From Bugulina stolonifera (lineage: Eukaryota > Bryozoa > Gymnolaemata > Cheilostomatida > Bugulidae), in NCBI GenBank assembly GCA_935421135.1, contig OW285187.1:33358818-33422817 (forward strand): a stretch of DNA of 64,000 nt. Direction: 5' to 3'. Below, piece after piece: positions 39,401 to 51,411 of the stretch; within the stretch, counting starts at the first letter, position 1; each line of letters begins with the position of its first letter. A program made the translations under genes and the position numbers. A model generated the notes under the pieces. The model did no database searches. It was not told the DNA's origin and was given only the letters and a program-made list of their open reading frames with translations.

Positions 39401-42400
39401 TATTGTGAAGAGTATAGTGTACGTTACTATTACATGGTTGCACAATACTATACGTCGACCCATGAGTCAGCCCTTGCAGCCAATGTTCTTAGAAACTTGC
39501 TAGAGGTCATTGGCGAGAATTCAGAGTTAAGTCTATCATTGCACAACTCTCAATCTAGGACTATTATACAGTATAATTCAGTTTTGGAGGAGCTGACTTT
39601 GTTAGAAAGAGCTTTGTCTCTGGACGAGTTGCAGACAGTGTATGACAATGGCAATAATCTCAAGGTCATTGACCTACTTTCTGTCTCATTTGAAGTTGAT
39701 ATTAAGAAACGCTACACTGATTCAAGATACTCGCAATTAGGTATTCTACTCAAGACTGTGGAGAGAATGCCAGAGACTGTGGATAATATTAAATGGTTGG
39801 CCGAAGCTTTGCAAGAAGCTATGCATCATTCTGACACTGGTCGTCATGGTAACTGGTCCTCACTAATATGTCGGACCTTAGCACTGCTGTCTGATAGGCT
39901 GACTGTAACATCTGCAAGAGATTCCTTGCCATCAGTAAGGGTAAAGGTAGTAAAGAACTGTCTAACGGTAATACGACTCAACATAGAGAGTTTAGAGGCG
40001 AACAAAGATATGCTAGTGAAGACAGTTCACCCATGGATACTGTTATCTAAGCTGATTCAGTGTGTACAAGGCTATCTTATCTCCCCTAGACCGTCCTCAT
40101 CTCCATCTACCGACTTCCCTCTACATCTACAGTTAGTATGTCTATTACTTTCCCTCTTATAATAGTAGCCATATTGGTAGGCTCAGATTATTACCCAACA
40201 GTGAGTCTAAACCTTGTGCACCTTCTAATATACATGTACATACTTAGATGGTAATTCTAGCATTTCGCATATTGTCTGTACGGCACTAATGTACATGTAT
40301 GTCCAATGTACATTATATTGTATTCTCCGTTAGGGTGCTGCTGAAAGCCCACTCACTGTTGGCTAAGTATAGCTTGTGTACCCGCTCAGATGGTCAACTA
40401 CTACTATACACTATGAATGAGTTACAGGAGCATAGGCTAAGCTCTGAATGCGGTAATCAGCAGCATACAGATCAACAAATTCATCAGTGTATCTACTGCC
40501 TTTATGGCCACCCAAACAAGAAGGTAGGCACCTGACTTGAGTGTCATACTGTATAGCAGGTGGCTATCGTTTCTTAATTCTATGATCCAGAGTTAACAGG
40601 ATTAGTGTGAGTGTGTAGTTGTCTACACAAACTCTTGGATAAACCGGGATAGAGGAGGCCATTGGTATCCAGTTCTATCTATCTATCTCAACGACTCGAC
40701 CACCTGGTGCTAGTCTGCCCATGTCCTGTACTCTATCAAGTTATTGTTTTAATCAAGCTAACTGAAATCGTTGTCATGAACATACAGTACATGTAGTACA
40801 ATGTACTTTATCTGTGCCCTGTTTATGGACACCTGTTAGTACCCATCATATTATTGAACTTTCAGATAAAGGCAAAGAATCTGACAGATCATGGTTCACC
40901 TACAGTCACCATTAGCTGGTCAGTTGCCCAACGGCTCTTTGACTTCTACAAACCTAAGTCAGTACCAGAGTTTGACAGCTATAAGTCTAGTACAATATCA
41001 GCTGAACTGGAGCACCTGCTAAGGAGGCTCGTAGCCATTGTGCCCCAGCAATGTCAACCCGATCCGCACACCGAGGCTACAGTCGATTCCTACCTCACCA
41101 AATCTTGTAGTCTGGAGGAAGTTAATAGGCTCAGTGTGACTAAACTAAAGTAAGTAATCCAACCCTGGCACTCATGCTTACATGTAATACATAACCATAC
41201 TTAAACTCCTCACACTGGTACTCATACTTATGCTTCTCACACTTGTACTCATACTTATACTCACACTTGTATTCACACGCATACTCACACTTGTACTCAG
41301 ACATACTCACACTTGTACTCATACTTATACTCACATTTGTATTCATACTTATACTCACACTTGTACTCATTCTTATGCTCACACTTGTACTCATACTTAT
41401 AGTCATATTTGTATTCATACTTATACTCACACTTGTACTCAGACTTATCTACTGATACTCATTTTCTCTTTATCACATGCACCTTCTAGAATTCAACTTT
41501 TACCATATTATTATGGTTTAGGCTGGTGGATGCATCTTGTTTCAATAACCAAAGCTCTGTTGAAAGGATATGACCATGTAGACCATTCAGTTACTGTATC
41601 ATATTTCTGCTAGTGGAGGCAATTAACCAATCAGTTTATTACCAAGATACTACATCTATTCTTACAATACGATCTACTAGTAAATGTTCCATACATTGTA
41701 GAAATCTGTGCAGTGAATGCTTCTACCTACTGGCTGACTACTACTTTAAAAATAAAGAACCATTGTGAGTATGCAATGTAGCGGGTAGTTGTATGTATAA
41801 CATGATGTATGGTATGCTTGTCAGATTGGTTGAATGTAGAAATGGAAAACTCCACCCGTATTATCCACCAATACTCTTGTATTAGATCTGTTATACTAGT
41901 ACATACATGTACCGGTTTGTCTATGTAATGTACCTCTATTTCATATTATTCCAGGAAGGCCATTAAGCATTATGTTCACGATTTGTACTACAAACCTGAC
42001 AGATTTGATTCGTGGGCTGGTATGGCACTGGCCAAGAGTAGTAAACTAGAGTCAAAGCTTAGCTTGGTGAGTCTTAGAATGCTCCAACCCAAGGTGTATA
42101 ACAACCTTCTGAGAAAGAACGCAGAATTATTTCATTGTTACTTTTTGAAGTTATTTTGCTCAGTCAGAAATACAATGTGTAACTGTTTCTAGTTCATGAC
42201 GTTGTGTAATTTGTAGTTAGGTGTGTTACTTGCAGTATATCTGAGCTTATTAACTGGTCATGTGACTTACTAGTAACCAGTAATCAATTCGTCTCACAAT
42301 ATGAGCTCAAATACCTTAACTAAACATATACGTACACAGCAATGTTGTAGGTGTCGATGAAATAGAGTCATATGCACATGGATTGCACGTTAATGTTATG

Positions 42401-45400
42401 TAATACATGTTTAGATGGAGAGGCAGTGCTATGATGGAGCCTTCCAGAAGCTAGCTGTCAGCACCATGCAGTCCTTCCGTAGAGCTCTGCAGCTTCACCA
42501 TGACAACGCCAAGCTGTGGATAGAGTACGCCTGCTCTGCCTACCAGCTCCACTCTTTTGCTTCTCGGGTCATGAAAACGGTATTTCTTCATTTCCTTGAG
42601 TATTTTTTCTATATATATAGTCACTAAATGAAAACCTCGATTTTCTGCTATTCACCTCCCAATTTAGGTAGATGTTATGTTGCATAATTTTGACCTTGTC
42701 AATTTTACCCCCGAATAGGAAAGTTTGGGTCTACATCCAGTCATAGTTTAGTTTAGTTTTTGTTCTAGACGTAGTGAGGTCTACTAAATATTAACATTGT
42801 ATATGATCACTAACTGACAGTGAGGTCAATGGCTCAGTATGAGGTCAAGTATCTGAGCTCCCACTCTGATATAAGACAAGCATGATTTATGTGTTACATA
42901 AATATAAGATTGTGTTAATAGCAGTAGGTTCCCAAATCCCATTAATAACATAAGTCTGTATAAAGTTTGTATGGAAGAGAAGGCAACTCCTTGCTGTATG
43001 TTATATATAGAAAAAGTTGGAGCTATCAGAGACGGAGTTATCTACTTTCACACAGTTGAAAAGTGAAATGCTGGAGAAATCTAATCACTGTTATATGGAA
43101 GCTAGCGGGTGTGGAGGAGAGGAGGGGTTTGAGGAGGCGTGGCTATGCCATTATATGCTCGGCAAGATCTGTGAGAAGACTAAACGAGACCCTCATGTCT
43201 ATCTCAAACATTACACTAAGGTACTACATGTAAATGTTAACATATTGCACCACACTAGGTACAAAATATGACATATTGCACCACACTAGGGTACTAAATA
43301 TTAACATATAGCACCACACTAAGTACTAAATATTAACGTATTGTATCACACTAGGGTTTTCGTTGTGCATAGAAATTATCCTTATTAAATATTAAATTAC
43401 ATAATACACATAGCCTATGTAACATGAAGCATATACATGTACATCTATTTCCTCAGGCTACAAATACTACATTATTATATATTCACATGTATATTCACAC
43501 ATACATGTACATATATTATATATGTGCCATAGATTAACTATTATCTCATCAACTAGTGTATTTGCATGTGATCCTAATATAATCAAAGTTCCCAACCCTC
43601 TTTCCTCAGGCAGCCAAGTGTTTACATGAGGATGGGGCACAATATCCAGGGAAGATAAGCTACATGTATAACCCACCCTACTTGGCAGTGGAAGCCTTAG
43701 AAATGTATTACAGGGTCCATGCTACCATTCTCAAGTCTTTGCAAAGGGATCCTTCTACCCTACACTATCAACTGTATACAAGGGTATGTTAGTTGCGTTC
43801 ATTTTTAAAGTGATCCTGTGTGCTTTGCGTCATTTTTTAAAGATCCTGTGCATCCTTATGTATTTTTTAGATTTGTGGTAATATTTCAACATGAAAAATA
43901 GTGTTCTAACACAGTGCATGTATATCTAATTGTACATAGGCTTATTCACTCTCATTGTACAGTTCTTGCTATGTGAAGTTCATTCAACCTCACTGTCCAC
44001 TATACTTGCACTGCATTGTCCACTATACCTCCACCAGGTCATACTGGACATGAAACAGAGCCCATTTGCTACTGCACAAGTGTCTTTACCTCCCACCCCT
44101 GTCTCCAAGAGGAAGAGGACAGCTGCCACTGCTGCTACTGTTGATCCTGTGGATAGATCCACCCCTAAGAGAAGGAAGTCTGAGACGGAGAACTTTACTT
44201 CCGTTGGAAACGCTGCCTCGATAACCACCAGGAGGCAGGGCAAATTAAAACTAGATGCTGAGGTTATATCTGAGGTTAGTATGTTTATGAAATCTCTGTC
44301 TTTAACTTAACGTTTTGTAATAATAAAAGTGACTACCTGATAGACAGAGAAGAATGTGCTACATATAACCTGATGAATCCTTTGAATCACCTCTCTGAGA
44401 CTAATGTATGACTAGTGGAATACTTTATCCATACGTATATGACTGCATATTTAAATAGCACTGTTAAGAATGCAAACCCTGTGCCATATGTGCTATATTA
44501 TACTATATGCCTACATGTACTTGGTAACTTCCAGCTGATGGAAGAGATTCTCTCAGATATTACTACTAAAGATGGTGGTGAAGAGGAGGCTCAGCAGACA
44601 GTGACAGCTGATACAAGCTGTACCGACAAGGAGAATAATGTGCCTGTAGGCTGTGACGATGAAATAATGGAAGATGTGAGGACGCTACTTGGTGAGGCCC
44701 TAGAGAATTTAGGCAGAAATATAGACAGACTAGACAGTTCACCTGAGGGAGAAGAGAACTTGTCTATGCTACCAATTTTGAATTCATCGCCATGTGGAAA
44801 CAACTCTCCTGATTCAATAAACACTGCGAAGATTGGTAAACTAATCAAAGACCTCCCACTGAAAGAGAGTGAAACAGTCAGTGCTCAAGAAGATCAGTTG
44901 CTATTGGATAATTCGGGAACAGCTGTGGATGCTGTTGATCCTCAGATGGAAATTGATGCACAGGATGACTCATCCTCCTCACTCTTGATTCAGAAGATTG
45001 AAACGTTCATGCAGGATGTTGTGCCAGAAGTGGTTCGCAGTAATAGCAGCATTGCAAGTGATGCTGCCAATGCAACAGATATCAAAGAGATGGCAGAGGA
45101 CTCGGACTGTATGATCATAGAAGAGCATGTGTTACAACCAAAAGAGGTGTTTTTGGGTCACACTGGGGGAAGCTACGATTCTATAGTGAAGAACTGTATG
45201 ACTGGGATACTAGATAAACTTGAGAGCACGGATGATTCTATTATAGTCTTAGACAACACAGCACCCTCTGTTGGTAAGGCTGACCACTCCACGGATTCTT
45301 CCATTGAGCTGTTTGATGTCAGTGGAAGATCTGGAACTGCTGAGGATAAAACTATTATCACCGTAGCAGAAGCTAATGTGGCAACGACTGTGGATTTAGG

Positions 45401-47867
45401 AATTGAGTGTAGTTTAGTAAAAAGAAAGAGTAATTGGGACAGCAGTAGTGATCGTCGTCTAGACCTTGGGGCAAAGTCTGAGAATGCAACACTTCTTAAA
45501 GACAAAGAAATTCTGAAGGCAGAATTAAGAAATACTGATCCCTCAACTTCTTCACCTGGGCAAGCTGACAATACAGTTTGTCCAGAGAATGAACTCTCTA
45601 GTCTGGTTGGGAAGGATGGTAGGAAGTGTGATTCATCTGATCTCAAAGAGCAAAACTTGAACAAAGAAACTCGAGACGCCCGCACTACGGTTGAAACTTC
45701 TAGGACCTCTGTCTCTAACGAAACTCGTGTAGAAAGCTCGTCTGATGTGAGGAAGGCTGGCTCTACCAGTGCACCTGAGAAACCAAACTCCTCCAGTAAA
45801 GAAGTGGAGGATACAAATATTGATGAGAAATCTTCAACTCCTTCTGTCACAGTTATTCTGTCTAAGGATGAGCTGATAGAGAGTTGTATCAAAGCACTGA
45901 AACTGTGCATACTGAGATATCCCCTCCACTACAAGAGCTACTTCAGGCTTGGCAAGACATTCCTCCATGATAAGCAGAGAAAGGTGGGACAACTTCTGCT
46001 GTTAAAATTACCAGTGCTTGCTCTCTACATGTATGTGTATGGTGCTGATGTGCCTTGATAGTAGATTTCCTAACTCATAGTTTCATTTCCATCAACTTGG
46101 CTGCTCAATATCTGTAAACATGAGATACTAATGGTAGTGGTTACTACAATAATAAGTACAATACTATTTCAGGATGTAGATAAAGTACATGATTTACTGC
46201 TAGGGAACAGTGCTAAGAGGAAGGAAGATAAGTTTGTACCTCAAGGTCTGTTTCAGGACAGAAAACACAACAACTTCTTCAATGTATGTTTCCCTTGACA
46301 ACATTATCTTACTAGTCTCAACTGGCGCAGCAATGAGCCGAGTATCGTTCACATGTAGTATAGCTAACAAAAGGGTACTAAAACCATGCATTCTTTCCCA
46401 CTTTAGTGATATATCTATATGCATCACAATTTGCCTTCTTTCAAGGGAGTAGGCCTAATTTAGCCTTATAATAATTATTGCCTTGATTAAAGGGGGTGTG
46501 GCGTAACCCAGTAGAGGAGATAGAGAGAGCAGGTAGCTTTGGTGCTCACCTCTATAAGACCATCCACCTACTGCTACAGTTTCTACATGAGAAGAGAGAC
46601 TACCACCTCCTCTACCAGCTACACACCCAGTTACAGAGAACTCCTGAACCAGAGAAGTTTGTATATACAATTCACTATCTACTACTTATACTGTAGCTTC
46701 TTACTCCTTTAATATGTAGGTACACTATCAGTTTGAACATTAGCAATGGTAATAGCTACACCTTCAATGCAATGCATGGATTCTTTCATAATAGGGTTAA
46801 GTGTTAGTCATTTGTGTACCTGTATATGTTAGGAAGTTCTTGAAGGATGCTGATAGACTTAGCCTGTCTAGTAAAGCTATGGAGTTTGCTATCCATTCCC
46901 TGTACAAGGTATGTATATAAAGTATTCATATAATGTGATAAGAAAGCACTCACTATAGTTGTGACAAAATAAAGTAGTAGTGCTATAAATAGCACAGCAT
47001 TTTTTATGCAATGAATCTCACAATGATACTACATTACTTACACAAATAAGATGAAAGCCTATGTGCTAATACTGTAGGTATAAAATTACTTGTATAATGT
47101 TATTGAAATTCATAACCAATAGTTTATGGAGTATGTCTGCTACAGGTGATTGGTCTAGATGCCAGCTCTAAGGTAGAATATAACTATGCTGCTTCCCTCC
47201 ACCAGGCATACAAGTGGTACAACTACTGTAACCGTACATCTATCTGTGTGCCCAACTCACAGGTGCTGCTCATGAAAGCCTACAAATCTTACAAACTTGT
47301 GCTAGATAAGGTGGGTCTCCTGTTCTCTACCTCCAATAATGTTAAATCGCTCACTTGGTGCTACGCTATCTAATATATACCCTATTTTTCTCCACAATAT
47401 ATTAGTGTAAAGACTGTGATCTTTACTTGTAGGACTATAACACTGATATGAAGATACCGGTCTCTGAGGCTAAAGAATTCTGTCAGCAAATGTTCTCAAA
47501 TCGCTCCAAAGACAAGAATAAAGCTGCTGATCCAAATAAACAATCCGCCGTAACCATGGAAACCAGTAAGACTCAGAACTCTTCTTCTACAAAAGAGCGG
47601 GAGTCATCAGTCGCAGTTGCGAGCCTACCGACTGTTAGAGGAAGTTTACAAACTTTTGATAAATCTAAGAAAGCGAGAGTGGTGCTGTCAACTGTTCGGA
47701 CGGAGGCTGCTGTAACAGTCGAACACGCAGCAGAGAAAGATATCAGCTCTATTACCGAGGTCAAGTCAGTCAATTCAGCTGATATCCCAGTCACTTCCTG
47801 GTTGCATAAGGCCAAGGAAGGTACTTCAGCCCTCGCTAGTATGTTTGAGAAACCCAAACCCACATAA
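33462..47867 (+). CDS. CABIN1: Calcineurin-binding protein cabin-1 homologue
   Basis: CABIN1 is a TPR protein of the HIRA histone H3.3 chaperone complex; the vertebrate protein also inhibits calcineurin and MEF2. There are 27 coding exons: 33462-33464, 33717-33812, 34063-34176, 34411-34542, 34976-35077, 35321-35399, 35534-35663, 36194-36346, 36615-36681, 37727-37898, 38089-38141, 38351-40135, 40187-40200, 40334-40523, 40866-41149, 41702-41764, 41955-42066, 42415-42579, 43011-43220, 43610-43783, 44038-44274, 44535-45983, 46173-46283, 46493-46656, 46833-46908, 47146-47310, 47433-47867. They sum to 2,244 residues in one frame; human is about 2,220. Family blocks are the N-terminal (M)IRIAALN, HWLCLDNLLTILYALDNYEG, EQPCLRK, ADYYFKNKEPLKAIKHYVHD, PDRFDSWAGMALA, LWIEYACSAYQLHSFASR, HYMLGKI and PQGLFQDRKHNNFFNG. 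Exon 22 (483 codons) is acidic, Ser-rich and probably disordered. The C-terminal tail (exon 27) does not resemble the vertebrate calcineurin/MEF2-binding end. Confidence 0.95.
35689..36093. repeat. 15-bp minisatellite TACATGTATACTGAC, about 27 copies
   Basis: It fills most of the intron between CABIN1 exons 7 and 8. Because 15 is a multiple of three, it gives an open frame repeating YTDYM, which is not coding: exons 7 and 8 splice in phase across it and align with the family without any insert. Confidence 0.95.
36753..37716. repeat. 29-bp minisatellite, about 33 copies
   Basis: Unit AACATGTGATGTGCTACTAT plus TACCAGTGT. Variant positions are CCAG/CCGG and GCTACT/GTTGCT. It occupies nearly the whole intron between CABIN1 exons 9 and 10. 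Confidence 0.95.
41190..41455. repeat. ACACTTGTACTCATACTTAT-type tandem repeat
   Basis: Units of about 20-24 bp, with related variants (ATTTGTATTC, AGACATACTC). It lies in the intron between CABIN1 exons 15 and 16. Confidence 0.85.
43213..43358 (+). repeat. About 35-bp tandem repeat spanning the CABIN1 exon 19 donor
   Basis: The exon end and donor ACACTAAG|GTACTAC is followed by diverged copies ACACTAGGTACAAAAT, ACACTAGGGTACTAAAT and ACACTAAGTACTAAAT at intervals of about 32-38 bp. Intervening sequence is of the type ATTAACATATTGCACC. Confidence 0.8.
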
Positions 47868-49063
47868 TTATATTCAGAAATTTCTTTGAACACTTGTAAC
47901 CACCTTTTGCTACTTGTATTGTTTACAGCTTACTTAACCATTTTCTGTGGTTATTACTTCTGTTTGAACATATGACCACGTGAATTAATTCTGTAGTTTA
48001 GAACAGTTATACATTGTACTAGCTCTTTGATTGTTAATTGTGTATATCGTATATATACATGTACATATATATATAACATGTATATATTATATAAGCATGT
48101 ATATTGTACATAAATTGGCATTCTTATTAAGTTTTTATTGTAGTGAAATAATTCACTTAAAAATATAGTATAGCTCAACTACCTTTGATTTCTCTACGTA
48201 AGCAAATATTAGAACTATTCTAGAAGGAATCGTACCATCACCATACTGAAATAATATCATCATAGCAGTCACAGATGCACAAGTCATACACTTCCAGTGT
48301 GATAACTCTTGGAAGGTTTCTGACACAGTGCTAGATTTACTAAACACTATGTTATATAGCAACTGTATTCCTCATTTTAATTTTTACATTATGTGTTGTA
48401 ACGCAGCATTAACCTGGTGCTTATTCTAGTTTCTGTTGCATTCTACGGAGCTAGGCATCCAAATGTTTGCTGCAATTAGAAGTTGTCCACTCTTCATTTA
48501 GAGAGCACAACTTACATGTATGTGTGAGATGTCTGCTGTGTCATTAGTTGTTCCTACATATATTTCGATTATGGTTTGTCAATAAGATCTCAGAGTGTGG
48601 AGGTGCAAGGGCCACTGTCTTGCACATAGTCATTGTGATGCCTGCCTACCTGGTTGTGCATATTCTATAAATCATAATTTTTACTTACTACATGTATATT
48701 ATTAGCATTATCATCTGTTTTTGCTTGCTGTTGTTAAACACTATTATCAAGCTTTTATTTGCTCTTTTATTTGGTGATATACCAGTTAGTGAAATGATTA
48801 CTAGTCGCTCGCCCTATTAATAGCCTTTCCATCAACTACTGTACTGGGTGCAATATCCACAGCCTCATAATATATACCGTGTAGGAATACAAACGATGCT
48901 AACACATAGAGATGCTGGTGTGAACTGAGGGAACTATGCATTTAATTTAGGTTGGGGTAAATATTGCTTCTACTGTGCATATTGTAGTTACTTTGGCAGA
49001 CTTTGTCGCTTGCGTGATTGTAGATGAACTGATGAAATACCTCCCATTCATTTGGCACATGTG
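47868..49063. other. Intergenic region between CABIN1 and IMPACT
   Basis: No coding sequence recognised. A TACATGTA/TATATA-rich patch lies at about 48045-48110. Open frames on the minus strand at 47950-48360 show no family resemblance. Confidence 0.6.
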
Positions 49064-51411
49064 ATGGAAGAAGGAAGTACTGTACAGTCTAACATAGCTG
49101 CCCAGGTAAGAAACTTGCCTTCAGTAGAAATGATGATTATTTTGAAGCCTAAATGCTGGCTATTCCACTGTAACGTTAGTTTCATGCCCATTCTAGGCTG
49201 AGGAAGTGGAAGCTTTGTGCGCTATTTATGGTGATGATTGGAAGGTGGAATCTGAGGCTAATAGGAAGTATGTTATCCATATAGAAAATGATGTGCGGCT
49301 GCAGGTAGGTTTGCATCTCCATCTATAGTTACAGCCCATGTTAGTGTCTACGCCACCTAAACTTAAGGCACGCGCCAAGTTGCTAAAACATTTTACACCC
49401 CACTTTCGTCACGGGGTTGTGAGCACACCGGCCTGGGCAAAATCCTCATCTTCGCCCAAGAAACTCAGGTTTGCCGATGAGCTAGAGATAGTTTTCTCTG
49501 GCCAAGCAAAATCCCAGGTCATTAGCCTTTGGGCCTATGCCGGACGGCCCTCATTGGTTTTTTATTTATGACCTGGGTCGGTCCAAGAGGTTACGAAGAC
49601 ACTATATATTGAACTTCTAACATTATAATATGGCGAGCAACTTGTTATCAACATCGAAAATGAAAATTTTTTACTACATGTGGTGTTATTGCATGCATTA
49701 TTTTACGCTATAGTAGATATGGAACGTATAATTAAAGTGTTCTGCATTTGTAGGGATCATGTCATTTGATTGGTCTGTTCACACTTGCATTGAGTACACT
49801 GTGTAGGTATGATCTTATGGTACTTAAGGTGAGACTCCCTGATGACTATCCCTCTAATGCTCCTCCATACTTTGAGTTAGATGCGGTACAGCTGTCAGGA
49901 GAAGATAGGGCTATCATAACCGATCAGTTGAACATCCTATATGCAGAGAACCTGGGAGAACCTGTTATCTATATATGGTCTGAAGCCATCCGCGAGTACC
50001 TCTCTATCATTGCTAACAAAGGCTCGGAAGAGACGTCTGAGGAAAGTGATGTAGGCAATGGCGTTACTGAGATACCAGCCGCATCTGCATCAGAGGATGT
50101 ACCTGTAGGTGAGTATTAGTAATTCGATATCTCATGTCAAATGCTCTATTTCGACAGCTGCTGTCCCATAATACATTGACAGAAGTTCTTGTTATATTTT
50201 TCACTAGGAGAGTTTGGTTTTCTGCTGCTAAATTTACCAAATAGTAGTTTGTGGGCTCTCTCAATGCACTTTATTAAGCTTTATTTTATTACATTCTAGT
50301 AGAAAACTGCCCAGAAATTTTTCATGATGAACCAATCACAGACAGGAAGAGCACATTCCAAGCACACGTTGCCATGGTGACATCCTTAGCACAAGTATCA
50401 TGTGTGGTGCGTACACTGCTGAGTAACAAGAAGATATCGCAGGCCACCCATAATATACAGGTAAGTACGACAATCTCCTACATGTTATTGGTTGGTGATT
50501 TGTTGGTTTCTACTTAACCTATTATACGAGTACACTGATGTTTACAGGCATACAGATTTAGACAGGGTAATGGTGCTATAGCAGAGGACTGTGATGATGA
50601 TGGAGAGACGCATGCTGGAAGCCGGGTTTTACATCTGTTAAATGTAAGTCTGTAGTAGCTAGTGTGTATCCCTGTAGTAGCTAGTGTGTACCCCTGTAGT
50701 AATTAGTGTTTACTCCTGTAGTAGCTGGTGTGTGCTCCTGTAGAAGCTAGTATATACTCCTTTAGTAGCCAGTGTGTACTCCTGTAGTAACTAGTGTCTA
50801 CTCCTGTAGTAACTATTGTATACTTCTGTAGTAACTAGTGTGTACTTCTGTAGTAACTAGTGTATACTCCTGTAGTAACTATTCTATACTTCTGTAGTAA
50901 CTATTGTATACTTCTGTAGTAACTAGTGTGTACTTCTGTAGTAACTTCATGTAGTGTGTACACCTGTAGTAACTAGTGTGTACTTAGTAACATACTGTAG
51001 TATAAACTTGGTTAGCCTATCTCAGATTGTAGGTGCAGAGAATGTTCTGGTAATTATCTCCCGATGGTATGGAGGAATTCAACTAGGACCTGATAGGTTT
51101 AAACACATTAACAACTGTGCTAGAAATATTCTGGAAAAACACAACTTCATACCCCATGACTCCAGTTCTCAGACTAAGGTACACTTAACAACACATAAAA
51201 GTATTGCATAATGATCCCTGTATTTGTGTGCTGGTTGCCCATGCCATAATAGCTGTTCTTACAGTTGTAAGTGGATTCACTATGTTATGTGTTACGTAAA
51301 TCAACATGCCTCTGCTATATTATTATTAGAACTTTTATTTTATTTCTAATACAATTTTAATTTTTACGTCAGGGTTGTCCAAAGAAAGGAGCACATCATA
51401 GAAAAAGTTAG
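49064..51411 (+). CDS. IMPACT: IMPACT homologue (RWD domain and UPF0029/IMPACT domain)
   Basis: IMPACT binds GCN1 and restrains activation of the eIF2-alpha kinase GCN2. There are seven exons: 49064-49105, 49197-49304, 49754-50108, 50300-50460, 50548-50643, 51026-51178, 51373-51411. They total 317 residues; human has 320. The N-terminal RWD domain includes EEVEALCAIYGDDW and LPDDYPSNAPPYFEL. The C-terminal IMPACT domain includes ITDRKSTFQAHVA, ATHNIQAYRF, DCDDDGETHAGSRVLHLL and SRWYGGIQLGPDRFKHINNC. The tail is short and basic. Exon 3 begins with about 18 hydrophobic residues (SCHLIGLFTLALSTLC) that interrupt the usual RWD spacing. They are needed to keep frame with the visible splice sites. 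Confidence 0.95.
49343..49603 (-). mobile_element. MITE, family A copy 2 (261 bp)
   Basis: The ends AGTGTCTACGCCACCT and AGGTTACGAAGACACT are imperfect inverted repeats of the same type as at 15313. Read on the minus strand, the interior shares TCTTGGAC, GACCC(A/G)GGTC, the TAGCTCATCGGCA block and CCCAGGCCGGTGTG with copy 1. It sits in the IMPACT intron just before exon 3. Confidence 0.78.
50650..50985. repeat. About 23-bp tandem repeat TGTAGTAACTAGTGTGTACTCC, about 14 copies
   Basis: It begins immediately after the donor of IMPACT exon 5 and runs almost to the acceptor of exon 6. There are many C/T and G/A variants between units. Confidence 0.9.

Noticed and set aside
41230..41613. Open frame of TLVLILILT / HTCTHTYTH type
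   Set aside because: Intronic repeat ACACTTGTACTCATACTTAT between CABIN1 exons 15 and 16.
45173..45910. 246-codon open frame on the minus strand
   Set aside because: It is the antisense shadow of CABIN1 exon 22, a long Ser/Asp/Glu-rich exon.
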